From Bacteroidetes bacterium UBA7368 (GTDB lineage: Bacteria; Bacteroidota; Rhodothermia; Rhodothermales; UBA10348): 18,334 nucleotides of DNA. Made by a program: the position numbers and the translations under genes. The stretch covers positions 1 through 18,334 of the forward strand of contig DKOG01000060.1 of the NCBI GenBank assembly GCA_002469915.1. The letters are read 5' to 3'. A model generated the notes under the pieces. That model was not told the origin of the DNA, ran no database searches, and saw only the letters and a program-made list of their open reading frames with translations. Within the stretch, counting starts at the first letter, position 1; each line of letters starts with the position of its first letter. Positions 1 through 7,638 of the stretch are shown here, piece by piece.

Positions 1-1554
1 ATCTACCTGCGCCTCTCCAATATGTCCGAAATACATATTTCTAGTTAGAGGATCCCAACTGAATCGATGAGGATTGCGCAATCCCAAAGCCCATATTTCA
101 CCCAACGCGTCCGACTGTTGAGCGAACGGGTTAAACGCAGGGATGCCGTATTGGCCATTGGGACTATCGTCTCCCAACGGATCTATGCGCCATATTTTCC
201 CGTTGTGAGCACGTATTGATTGCGCGTTTTCGGTCTGGTTACCGGGTATTTCACCGTCTCCCACTGCTATATAGAGGAGCCCAAAGTCTTCATCGCCTTG
301 TTTTGCATTTGGATCAAATGCCATTTGTTGCATGCCGTGTAAGGGCGACGGGAATCCTAATCGGAGGAGTTCTCGCTTGGACCCCGAAAAGGGCGAAACC
401 GTGGGCTGGGTGGTCGTCCATTCTAGCAAAACACCGTGAACGACATCTCCGGGACCGTTTGAATAATCTGGTGTCTTGCTGGTGAGCGCTTCGCCGCCCT
501 CAGTATGTATCGTGTATAATTTGCCGTTTTCTGCAAAGTCAGGGTGGAATGCGAAAAAGCCGAATCCACTACCGAGCCCTGGTGAATCCATAAAGTCAGC
601 GGTCTGGGCACGAATATTTAGGTATTCCGTGACCTCTCGAGCCTCAATGACATACATTTTGCCCTGAAGGTCGTTCACAAAAAGTCGCTCCGATTCATCG
701 TTCGCGTGTCCCAAGTAATTAATTCGAGCAAGCGGACCGCCCGTCGTACCACTTGCTGGAATCGTAGCGAAGTATTCTAATTGAAAGGTGAGACTTCCAT
801 CCACGATAGGGGCCGACACAGGATCGATGATGGGGCCTGATCCTGCAACTAGACGAATATCACGAATGGCCCCTGTATCATCGAATGATCCGAATCCTGC
901 GGAGCCAGAGAGAAACGTGGTATCCGTTGCCGTCATGAGCGGGGTGCGCATGTCATCTAGATATACCTGAATGCTCCCGGTTGCCGAACTCCTGTCTATT
1001 CTGATCTGATGCCATTCGGTGTCTATTAGCCTCCCTTCAGGCGGATCGTCCATTCCCTGGTCGTCAATCCTACGACGATCGCTTTGATTAACAATGAAAA
1101 TGCCATTATGAGGCATTACCGTATTGTCATTAGACAAATGAGCATAGTAAAACTCTTGGGGTGAGCGATAGCCAAACACTACGATTATATCCCTACCGAC
1201 AACGGATGTATCCTGAGTGGACTTGACGAATGCCGAGAGATAGAAGTCGCTCAAGTCGTGCGTATTCTCGACTAGGGCTACCGCACCAGGGCGGCGAATA
1301 GGTCCTGTGTATTTCCCGGATTGGGTCAGGTGGAGCACGCCATTTTCGTGTTTCCACAAGGTCGAGTCTTCGAAGGCCCACTTTTTCGGCTGGATAATCT
1401 CGAAGGGATCTATGGGATCTGCGGGATCTGCGCCGTCTGTACTCGATGAACAACCTCCCATACAGACCAAGAGGCCGAGTACTAGGATTATCTGCGAGAC
1501 GATTGCCTGAGAGAAGAACGTCCTTGAGTCGATTGCTTTAACAGAAAAAGGCAT
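1..1554 (-). CDS. Lipoprotein with ConA-like domain fused to glucose/sorbosone dehydrogenase propeller (partial)
   Basis: I translated this by hand from the minus strand. It is open from an ATG at 1554 to the window edge, giving 518 residues with the C-terminus missing. Residues 1-34 form a signal peptide ending MGG before Cys35, a plausible though imperfect lipobox. An Ala/Ile-Asp-Pro linker follows at 42-50. Residues about 55-236 look like a concanavalin A-like (LamG or 3-keto-disaccharide hydrolase type) beta-sandwich. From about 258 the protein matches the glucose/sorbosone dehydrogenase family: LHG with His406, LYIAVGDG (427-434), NAQ (443-445), GKIWRIDPLGD (452-462) and GLRNPHR (491-497). 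Characterised members are PQQ-dependent periplasmic sugar dehydrogenases. Activity and PQQ use here are inferred, and the end of the propeller is not visible. The start lies 13 bp after the stop of the BNR-4 gene, so the two are almost certainly cotranscribed. No clear Shine-Dalgarno is present. Confidence 0.85.
   Translation of the reverse strand, partial: MPFSVKAIDSRTFFSQAIVSQIILVLGLLVCMGGCSSSTDGADPADPIDPFEIIQPKKWAFEDSTLWKHENGVLHLTQSGKYTGPIRRPGAVALVENTHDLSDFYLSAFVKSTQDTSVVGRDIIVVFGYRSPQEFYYAHLSNDNTVMPHNGIFIVNQSDRRRIDDQGMDDPPEGRLIDTEWHQIRIDRSSATGSIQVYLDDMRTPLMTATDTTFLSGSAGFGSFDDTGAIRDIRLVAGSGPIIDPVSAPIVDGSLTFQLEYFATIPASGTTGGPLARINYLGHANDESERLFVNDLQGKMYVIEAREVTEYLNIRAQTADFMDSPGLGSGFGFFAFHPDFAENGKLYTIHTEGGEALTSKTPDYSNGPGDVVHGVLLEWTTTQPTVSPFSGSKRELLRLGFPSPLHGMQQMAFDPNAKQGDEDFGLLYIAVGDGEIPGNQTENAQSIRAHNGKIWRIDPLGDDSPNGQYGIPAFNPFAQQSDALGEIWALGLRNPHRFSWDPLTRNMYFGHIGEAQVD
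1405..1431 (-). repeat. Three-copy 9-bp tandem repeat encoding an (A/I)DP linker
   Basis: Three adjacent 9-mers read GGGATCTAT, GGGATCTGC and GGGATCTGC on the plus strand. On the coding minus strand they give Ala-Asp-Pro, Ala-Asp-Pro, Ile-Asp-Pro. They sit between the lipidated Cys35 and the ConA-like domain, so they form a spacer that would hold the folded domains away from the membrane. In-frame copy-number change is possible. Confidence 0.8.
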
Positions 1555-1567
1555 AGGTTTAGCACGG

Positions 1568-2950
1568 CTATCGGGATTGAATGACTCCTACAACCTGCGT
1601 ATCAAAATCGGTATACGAGGAATAAGTACCTCTCAGCCAGAGCACCACGCGCTGAGGCGCATCCCAGGAGGGAATAATAGGGCGAATGTTGTCTTCGAGT
1701 GAGTTTGATGTTAACGGAGTCCACGTAAAGGTCCCACCATCATCCGTGGATACACCTTCGAACAATTCATAGTGCCGTTTTTGGTCTGCACTACTCATGA
1801 GTGGATCACCCGTTAGGGGGTGAGCATTGGTGGAAATCACCACGTGGTTCACATCCTGCGGATCAATGGCAACGAGTCCTGTATAATCATCTTCGAACGA
1901 ATAGAGGCGTTCACCGGCATAAGCGATTTCAGCCTGCTTCCAGCCTGCATCGGTTAGTCGAGCCAGATGATAGCGATGATCCAATCCACCTTGCTTCGGG
2001 GGTAAGTCGCGACCGTCCTTCTGTACTGAAAAGGCGATAACGGGTTGGTCGTTTTCATCCACGGCCACGTCAGCCATCCATGCCACATTGTCCGCATCTC
2101 CTTTAAAGACTTCGGTCAGCGCCTTTGGTTGAACAGCATCTTGATCACTCAAATCGCGATCGAGCACATTCCCGTAGGAATCGTACAATGCCTGTCCGTC
2201 CATTATCCCGTGATAGATGGAATTATCAAAGTCGCGTGGATGCTGGTCGGTTGCAACTACATGGATCTTGGACCCGTCGGCGTTACCATGGTATTTCATG
2301 TAAGGCCGTCCTTCGCTCTTTAGCAAGCGTCCGCCGTAGAGCCATACATTAGAGTCCGCGTTGTAGACCGTAAAATTTGGATTCCAACCGCGCGTTCGAG
2401 CAAAGTTAAACAGTCGTTTGCTCACGCCTTCTCCAGCCGTGAGTAGGTTACTGTACGTTACACCGGCCTCTTCTTCGTAGACCACTTCAGGTCCCCATTG
2501 ACTCGCGTCGTTGGGCTCAGAAAGTCGCATGTAGGCAAGGTTGTCTGAACCGTGACGAGCAAAGAGGGCCATGACTTGATCGTTTTCCATCTGGAATAAG
2601 GCCGCCACATTGTGATCATCCTGCCCCAAGCGATCATACAGTTCAACCATCCCCACTCGGCCGTCGTTTAGCCCATACCAATGCAAATCCAAGTCTCCTT
2701 GTTCGGTAGAATCTGAAATCGATGCAGAAATCGATGTAAATAACAAGACAGGATGTTCAGAATGACTCGCGTCAACAATCACACGTTCATCCTGAAACCA
2801 ACACCAGGCACCATTTGGACTCGTTTCAGTGCCCGTAAAGGTGATCAAATCACCACGCACATAATTGGCTTCGTTGGCAACCTCACCACCTGTCGTGCAG
2901 CCAGCAACGACGAATAGGGCAAGCAGTACAATCAATTTTGATCTTGTCAT
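1568..2950 (-). CDS. BNR-4 repeat lipoprotein, polysaccharide lyase-like
   Basis: This is a complete 460-residue protein starting at ATG 2950. Residues 1-17 are a signal peptide with lipobox VAGC, so Cys18 is probably lipidated. The start of the mature domain, GAWCWFQDERVIVD (47-60), is typical of the BNR-4 seven-bladed propeller family, which includes the ulvan lyases of families PL24 and PL25. DDHN with His113 and ARHG with His133 are 20 residues apart. I recall the same spacing for the paired histidines of PL25 ulvan lyase, where they take part in catalysis. An Asp-box-like STDDGGTFTW lies at 401-410. Many BNR-4 proteins have no known activity, so lyase function is an inference and ulvan as substrate is only a suggestion. 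The gene lies between the TonB receptor (151 bp upstream) and the dehydrogenase lipoprotein (13 bp downstream). Confidence 0.85.
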   Translation of the reverse strand: MTRSKLIVLLALFVVAGCTTGGEVANEANYVRGDLITFTGTETSPNGAWCWFQDERVIVDASHSEHPVLLFTSISASISDSTEQGDLDLHWYGLNDGRVGMVELYDRLGQDDHNVAALFQMENDQVMALFARHGSDNLAYMRLSEPNDASQWGPEVVYEEEAGVTYSNLLTAGEGVSKRLFNFARTRGWNPNFTVYNADSNVWLYGGRLLKSEGRPYMKYHGNADGSKIHVVATDQHPRDFDNSIYHGIMDGQALYDSYGNVLDRDLSDQDAVQPKALTEVFKGDADNVAWMADVAVDENDQPVIAFSVQKDGRDLPPKQGGLDHRYHLARLTDAGWKQAEIAYAGERLYSFEDDYTGLVAIDPQDVNHVVISTNAHPLTGDPLMSSADQKRHYELFEGVSTDDGGTFTWTPLTSNSLEDNIRPIIPSWDAPQRVVLWLRGTYSSYTDFDTQVVGVIQSR

Positions 2951-3101
2951 TCGTGTTCGGTGACGATGCCGTCAATGCCTCATGGATAGTAATTGGATGG
3001 AGACCATGACTAATATCTCGGCACACCAAGCGAATTCCAAGTTGCTAGGCCATAATCGATGAACGTTTGCCGCTTTGGTACGATTTAGGCATGTCAAAGG
3101 G

Positions 3102-5168
3102 CTAGAAGTCGACTCTGACTCCAAATTGAAGGGTTCGACCAGGTGACGGCTCAAAATAACGACCGCCAAAAGCATTAATAACCAATGAGCCGATATACTG
3201 CGCATCGAGTAGGTTGGAGACATGTAAAAAAGGCCATACATGAACACCTTGGACGTACAAGGATGTATACCCCATATTTAAATCCAGTACAACATAACCG
3301 TCATTTGATGTTTCGTTTTCGTTATCTGAATACATGTCTGACACCCATTCAACTGAAAGCTCTCCGGTGAAGCCCGAGTACATTGAGCTGAGTGCAGCCT
3401 GGAGGTGGTGTACTGGAATTCCCGGAATACGGTTGCCACCAAGCGCTGTAGTACTGAGTTGGGTATCACTAAATACAAAATCACTTCCCGTGTAAGCCAT
3501 TTGGAAGGCTGATGCGGATCCGAGCGCATGGTTCAATCCGATTTCTATGCCCCGATGAGTGTTACGACCGGCATTTCGATAATAGGTTCGACCATCTTCA
3601 TCTTGAAAGGGTAACAGTCGATCGGTGATTTGCATTGAAAAGGCAGCAACATCGAACGATGCGGCTCCCTTTTTGCCACGCGCTCCGAGTTCAATTCCAC
3701 GCGTTTTTTGAGCCCCAACGTCGTCATTTAGCCCGGCACCTCCGGTCGGCTGATTCACTAGCTCTGTCGTGGTGGGTGTTTCAAAAGCAGTCGAAGCATT
3801 GGTGTAAAGTTGGACCGATTCCCATTCATACGTTAGCCCAAGGGAGGGACTAAAGGCCGAAAAGGATCGATCACCCGAAAGGGTTTCATTTCCCGGAATA
3901 TGATCGTCCAAGGAAAAGCGAATACCATCGATTCTGCCGGATCCTGAGACACGTATCCTCGGCGAAAGTTGAACTTGAGCGGTGGCAAAAGCAGAGACGT
4001 TTCGCACGTTCTCCTGTTGATCCACTTCTATGTCTGAACCTGGAAATCCTTGTTCATTAGATACGTTGCGCCGCTTATCAGACTGAAGGGCAGCATCTAT
4101 TCCAACCCCCCATCTCCACGTTTCTTCTTCGCGTTCCAACTGGATTCGAGTACCAGCGACCTGCCGATCAAGGTCGATGAAGGTAAACGACAATGGATTA
4201 TCCAGCATTCTGGAAATCCCGTAGGCAGTAACAGATAATAATCCGGATCGAGTCTGTTTAAAAAGTGTCGCACCCACTTGGATCTGCTGGCTCTCTTTTC
4301 CGGCACGCGTACTGACATTTCGCGCATTTGCCCCGCGCCGATTCGTTCCAATTTGGGCAGTTGTGAGAGAGCCAGGAGACTCGGTGTCCTGCACAGCTAA
4401 AGCGGCCATAAGGCGGAGTTGAGAAGTGGGGCCTAGATCCACTAACGCATTGATCCCGGAACGAATAAATGACCCTTCTGAGTAGTCCCGGTAGCCTTCT
4501 TGCTGAACGCGTGATAGATATCCCTGAAGCCGATGGCGGCCAAGGGGAACAGCGATTTCAGCCGAGCCTTGACGTGTTCCATAACTTCCCGTCATGGCTC
4601 GTATCCCAAATGAACTTGAATCTTGAAAAGCATGCGTGGATAGCATCAGAACGCCCCCGCTACCGTTACCCCAAAAAGTGGACGACGGGCCTCGAACGAC
4701 TTCGGCCTGTCTGATGAAGGCCGGATCGATAATATCCAGCATCCCTTGTCCGTCGGGCAGTGTAAGCGGGATACCATCTAGTAGTACCTGAACGCCTCGA
4801 ACACCAAAGGCGGATCGCCACCCCATGCCTCGAATAATGAGACGTTCTCCTAGGGCGAAATGTCCTCTGTTATTGATCCAAACGCCGGGAAGTGTCTTCA
4901 AAACGCTCTGAAGCGACAAGCCGGGTTGGAAGGCTACCACTTGCAACGGTCTAAACAAGAGCGAAGACGCATACGGAGCATTGATAGATTGCCCACTCGC
5001 GCGGAGTGCACCGATCTGAATTTCGGAAAGAGCAATCGTCGTATCCGCTTGCTGGATTTGGCCCTGAGCAGGTAGTACCCCAATGCAAAACAGCACGAGT
5101 GAAATACGCGAAATCCATTTCGAATTAGAGCGTTTTGAAGAGGCCGTTTGGGCAGATTGATGCGTCAA
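3102..5168 (-). CDS. TonB-dependent outer-membrane receptor, siderophore-receptor type
   Basis: This protein of about 688 residues would sit in the outer membrane and import a ligand using TonB energy. After a hydrophobic segment (about 21-36, ending AQG) comes a TonB-box-like ALSEIQI (46-52). A plug domain (about 65-178) follows, with the family signature around VQVLLDGIPLTLPDGQG and VVRGPSSTFWGNGSGG. The rest is a 22-strand-type barrel ending in Phe (VRVDF), the usual outer-membrane insertion signal. It has no N-terminal carboxypeptidase-like domain, so it resembles iron-siderophore or FecA-like receptors more than SusC. The ligand cannot be told from sequence. The start is a TTG at 5168: an in-frame TGA lies six bases upstream, and no ATG precedes the signal peptide. 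It is divergent from the receptor at 5413. Confidence 0.9.
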   Translation of the reverse strand: MTHQSAQTASSKRSNSKWISRISLVLFCIGVLPAQGQIQQADTTIALSEIQIGALRASGQSINAPYASSLLFRPLQVVAFQPGLSLQSVLKTLPGVWINNRGHFALGERLIIRGMGWRSAFGVRGVQVLLDGIPLTLPDGQGMLDIIDPAFIRQAEVVRGPSSTFWGNGSGGVLMLSTHAFQDSSSFGIRAMTGSYGTRQGSAEIAVPLGRHRLQGYLSRVQQEGYRDYSEGSFIRSGINALVDLGPTSQLRLMAALAVQDTESPGSLTTAQIGTNRRGANARNVSTRAGKESQQIQVGATLFKQTRSGLLSVTAYGISRMLDNPLSFTFIDLDRQVAGTRIQLEREEETWRWGVGIDAALQSDKRRNVSNEQGFPGSDIEVDQQENVRNVSAFATAQVQLSPRIRVSGSGRIDGIRFSLDDHIPGNETLSGDRSFSAFSPSLGLTYEWESVQLYTNASTAFETPTTTELVNQPTGGAGLNDDVGAQKTRGIELGARGKKGAASFDVAAFSMQITDRLLPFQDEDGRTYYRNAGRNTHRGIEIGLNHALGSASAFQMAYTGSDFVFSDTQLSTTALGGNRIPGIPVHHLQAALSSMYSGFTGELSVEWVSDMYSDNENETSNDGYVVLDLNMGYTSLYVQGVHVWPFLHVSNLLDAQYIGSLVINAFGGRYFEPSPGRTLQFGVRVDF

Positions 5169-5255
5169 AGGAGGTCAAGGTTGATGACTAGAAAGCAAAA
5201 TGAAAGATAAGCATCCTTTCCTTTTCGGGATCGAATTCAGTGCGAACCATCTCGC

Positions 5256-5285
5256 TTGGCGTGTTACGGTGAGGGCGTAGTTTTA
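5256..5285 (+). promoter_or_regulatory. Candidate Bacteroidota-type promoter for the receptor at 5413
   Basis: TTG at 5256-5258 is followed, after 19 bases, by TAGTTTTA at 5278-5285. This fits the Bacteroidota sigma-A consensus (TTTG or TTG, 19-21 bases, TAnnTTTG) with one mismatch in the -7 element. It would place transcription start near 5292, giving a leader of about 120 nt before the ATG at 5413. The call is by eye and rests on a short motif. Confidence 0.3.
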
Positions 5286-5308
5286 GTCCTCGTCGGCGAA
5301 GAACGATT

Positions 5309-5343
5309 TCGTAAGTTTTGAGAACGTTTACGAGGTATTTTTT
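5309..5343 (+). terminator. Hairpin plus T6 tract in the leader of the receptor gene
   Basis: TCGTAA (5309-5314) and GTT (5315-5317) pair with AAC (5323-5325) and TTACGA (5328-5333), leaving a five-base loop and a two-base bulge. Six T follow at 5338-5343. The shape is that of an intrinsic terminator on the plus strand, though its GC content is low. It lies upstream of a gene rather than after one, so it could be an attenuator, an end of a short RNA, or chance. Confidence 0.3.
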
Positions 5344-5412
5344 CCCGACATCAGGGTGCGCAGATCAAATCCGTCGGAGTATCCGTTTTGCCTATCAACA
5401 ATATTACGCTTT

Positions 5413-7626
5413 ATGGCCTCTTTACGTTGGTTTAATGTGATCACCGCATTCGTTTTTATCCTGATTATGCCCATGCGGGTCGAAGCCCAAGAAACACGGC
5501 ATGTGTTTCGGGCGCTCGTGCAGGATGCCCATGAAGGGTACGCCATAAGTGGAGTTAATGTGAGTCTGGAGGGGTCGTCGATAGGAGCCGCAACGGATTC
5601 AGAGGGAAAGGTGTCTATTTCAGGGATTCCGTCAGGTGAACAGACATTTCAGTTTTCATTTATCGGATTTGAGCAAGTACGGCTCACGCTTACGTTTCCT
5701 TTAGCGGATAGGGACGAAGTGTTTCTTGTTCTACTAGAAGAGGCACATGATGAGTTGGAAGAAATAGCGGTGACCGCAACCCGAACAAGTCGAACCATTG
5801 CTGATCAAGCGACTCGAATTGAAACGATTGCGGGTGAGGAGATCGAAGAAAAAATTTCCATGGAGCCGTCAAATATCTCCATGCTGCTTAATGAGTCTCC
5901 GGGCATTACCGTGCAGCAGACATCCGCTGTTTCTGGCGGGGCTTCCATTCGGATACAAGGACTGGATGGAAGGTATACTCAGATCTTGAAAGACGGTTTT
6001 CCATTGTATGGAGGATTTTCAGGTGGTTTGTCTCTGCTTCAGGTACCGCCGCTGGACTTACGGCAGGTTGAGATCATTAAGGGACCATCCTCTACATTTT
6101 ATGGGGGAGATGCTATTGCCGGCCTAGTCAATTTGGTATCAAAGGGACCTTCAGCTGAACCTGAATTATCACTCCTCTCTAATTTGACCACTGCGGGGGG
6201 TATGGACCTGGGTGGGTTTTATCGAGCCCGAAATGAACGGATAGGTACAACCGTTCTAGTATCGGCCAATACGCAAAAAGCGTACGATCCCGATGATGAT
6301 GCGTTTTCGAATTTACCAGAGACGCGTCGACTTACGCTCAATCCGAAGGTCTTCTTTTATCCCTCGAGCAAGACGATCTATTCATTTGGGGTGTCCGCTA
6401 CGATTGAAGAGCGGGAAGGAGGAGATATTCAGGTCTTGAACAATGGGGTTAGTGCAAATCGTACGTTTTTTGAAACGAATACTTCTAAGCGACTTTCCTC
6501 TCAAGCTAGGATGGATCACCAGCTGACGCAGGATTTGGGTATCACTATCAAAAATAGTGTTAGCCTGTTCGACCGCTCTATTGAAGTGCCAGACTATAGA
6601 TTTGAAGGGCAACAGATAGCCTCGTACTCGGAAGCATCTGCCTTAATGACTCGAGGACCGCATCAGATTAGCATTGGTCTCGATTTGCGTAGTGATGCCT
6701 TCCGGGAGGACGTAGGGCCAGCTGGCTCGAAACGGGATTACACCTACACCAGTGCCGGTTTGTTTGCCCAAGATACGTGGGATTATTCAGAGAGGGCGGT
6801 TGTGGAGGCGGGTGTTCGAGTAGATCGTCACAATACGTTTGGGTCCTTCGTTCTTCCCAAAGCCTCTATTCTGTATCGAGTTTCTGACAAACTGAGTGCA
6901 CGAATAGGGGCGGGGCTTGGGTACAAGGCACCAACTGTATTTCTTGAACCGTCCGAGGAGCGTGCTTTTCGCAACGTGATTCCACTTTCATCGACTGCGC
7001 AAGCCGAGACATCCCGCGGCGGGAGCATTGACGTTAACTACAGAACGTTGTTGTTCGACCGACTGGCTGTATCATTTAACCAAGCGTTTTATTTCACCGA
7101 CTTGCAGCGTCCGCTCATCCCCGTTTTTGAGACGATTGCCGGCCAACCCGATGGGTCACTTTCGTACGAGAATGCAGATGGGGAAATTCAAACGCGGGCA
7201 TTCGAAACGAACGCCAAGTTTGCCCTTAGTGACTTCAAGCTTTTCCTGGGATACGTCAACTTGAGCGCACGAACTGGATTTGAAACAGGGTCAGTTTCAT
7301 TACCATTAACACCTCAGCATAAGACCTATACCGTTTTGGTATACGAAAAGCATGGAAAAGGCCGCATCGGTCTCGAAGCGTACTACACCGGACAGCAGCG
7401 ACTCATGGATGGCTCCGATTCCGATGGCTTTTGGATTCTAGGCGTGATGGCAGAAAGGCGACTCGGCAAATCCAGCCTCTTTCTGAATTTTGAAAACTTC
7501 CTGGACACGATGCAAAGCAACTATGCTCCTGTCGTCCTGGGAACGCGCCAAAACCCTCGTTTTGATGATATTTGGGCCCCCATGGACGGATTTATTATCA
7601 ATGGGGGTATTAAATACACGCTGTAG
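5413..7626 (+). CDS. TonB-dependent receptor with carboxypeptidase-regulatory-like N-terminal domain
   Basis: This 737-residue outer-membrane receptor imports an unknown substrate. I prefer the ATG at 5413 because it gives a normal signal peptide (residues 1-25, cut after VEA). An in-frame GTG at 5356 would add 19 residues ahead of it and is less likely. Residues about 29-112 form the beta-sandwich CarboxypepD_reg-like domain common in Bacteroidota receptors. A TonB-box-like ELEEIAVTATRT is at 114-125. The plug is about 130-246, with IRIQGLDGRYTQILKDGFPL and IIKGPSSTFYGG. The remainder is the barrel, ending GGIKYTL with Leu rather than the usual aromatic residue. No SusD partner lies nearby, so it is not a SusCD glycan importer; vitamin or metal-chelate uptake is equally possible. 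The stop lies 12 bp from the stop of the convergent gene at 7639. Confidence 0.9.
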   Translation: MASLRWFNVITAFVFILIMPMRVEAQETRHVFRALVQDAHEGYAISGVNVSLEGSSIGAATDSEGKVSISGIPSGEQTFQFSFIGFEQVRLTLTFPLADRDEVFLVLLEEAHDELEEIAVTATRTSRTIADQATRIETIAGEEIEEKISMEPSNISMLLNESPGITVQQTSAVSGGASIRIQGLDGRYTQILKDGFPLYGGFSGGLSLLQVPPLDLRQVEIIKGPSSTFYGGDAIAGLVNLVSKGPSAEPELSLLSNLTTAGGMDLGGFYRARNERIGTTVLVSANTQKAYDPDDDAFSNLPETRRLTLNPKVFFYPSSKTIYSFGVSATIEEREGGDIQVLNNGVSANRTFFETNTSKRLSSQARMDHQLTQDLGITIKNSVSLFDRSIEVPDYRFEGQQIASYSEASALMTRGPHQISIGLDLRSDAFREDVGPAGSKRDYTYTSAGLFAQDTWDYSERAVVEAGVRVDRHNTFGSFVLPKASILYRVSDKLSARIGAGLGYKAPTVFLEPSEERAFRNVIPLSSTAQAETSRGGSIDVNYRTLLFDRLAVSFNQAFYFTDLQRPLIPVFETIAGQPDGSLSYENADGEIQTRAFETNAKFALSDFKLFLGYVNLSARTGFETGSVSLPLTPQHKTYTVLVYEKHGKGRIGLEAYYTGQQRLMDGSDSDGFWILGVMAERRLGKSSLFLNFENFLDTMQSNYAPVVLGTRQNPRFDDIWAPMDGFIINGGIKYTL

Positions 7627-7638
7627 AGTAGGAATAGT

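Noticed and set aside
5356..5412. GTG start for the plus-strand receptor, adding 19 residues
   Set aside because: The ATG at 5413 gives a normal signal peptide directly, whereas the GTG start would put a long polar stretch ahead of it.
5169..5412. Cobalamin or other known riboswitch upstream of the receptors
   Set aside because: I looked for conserved box sequences and found none. Only the generic hairpin with T6 is present.
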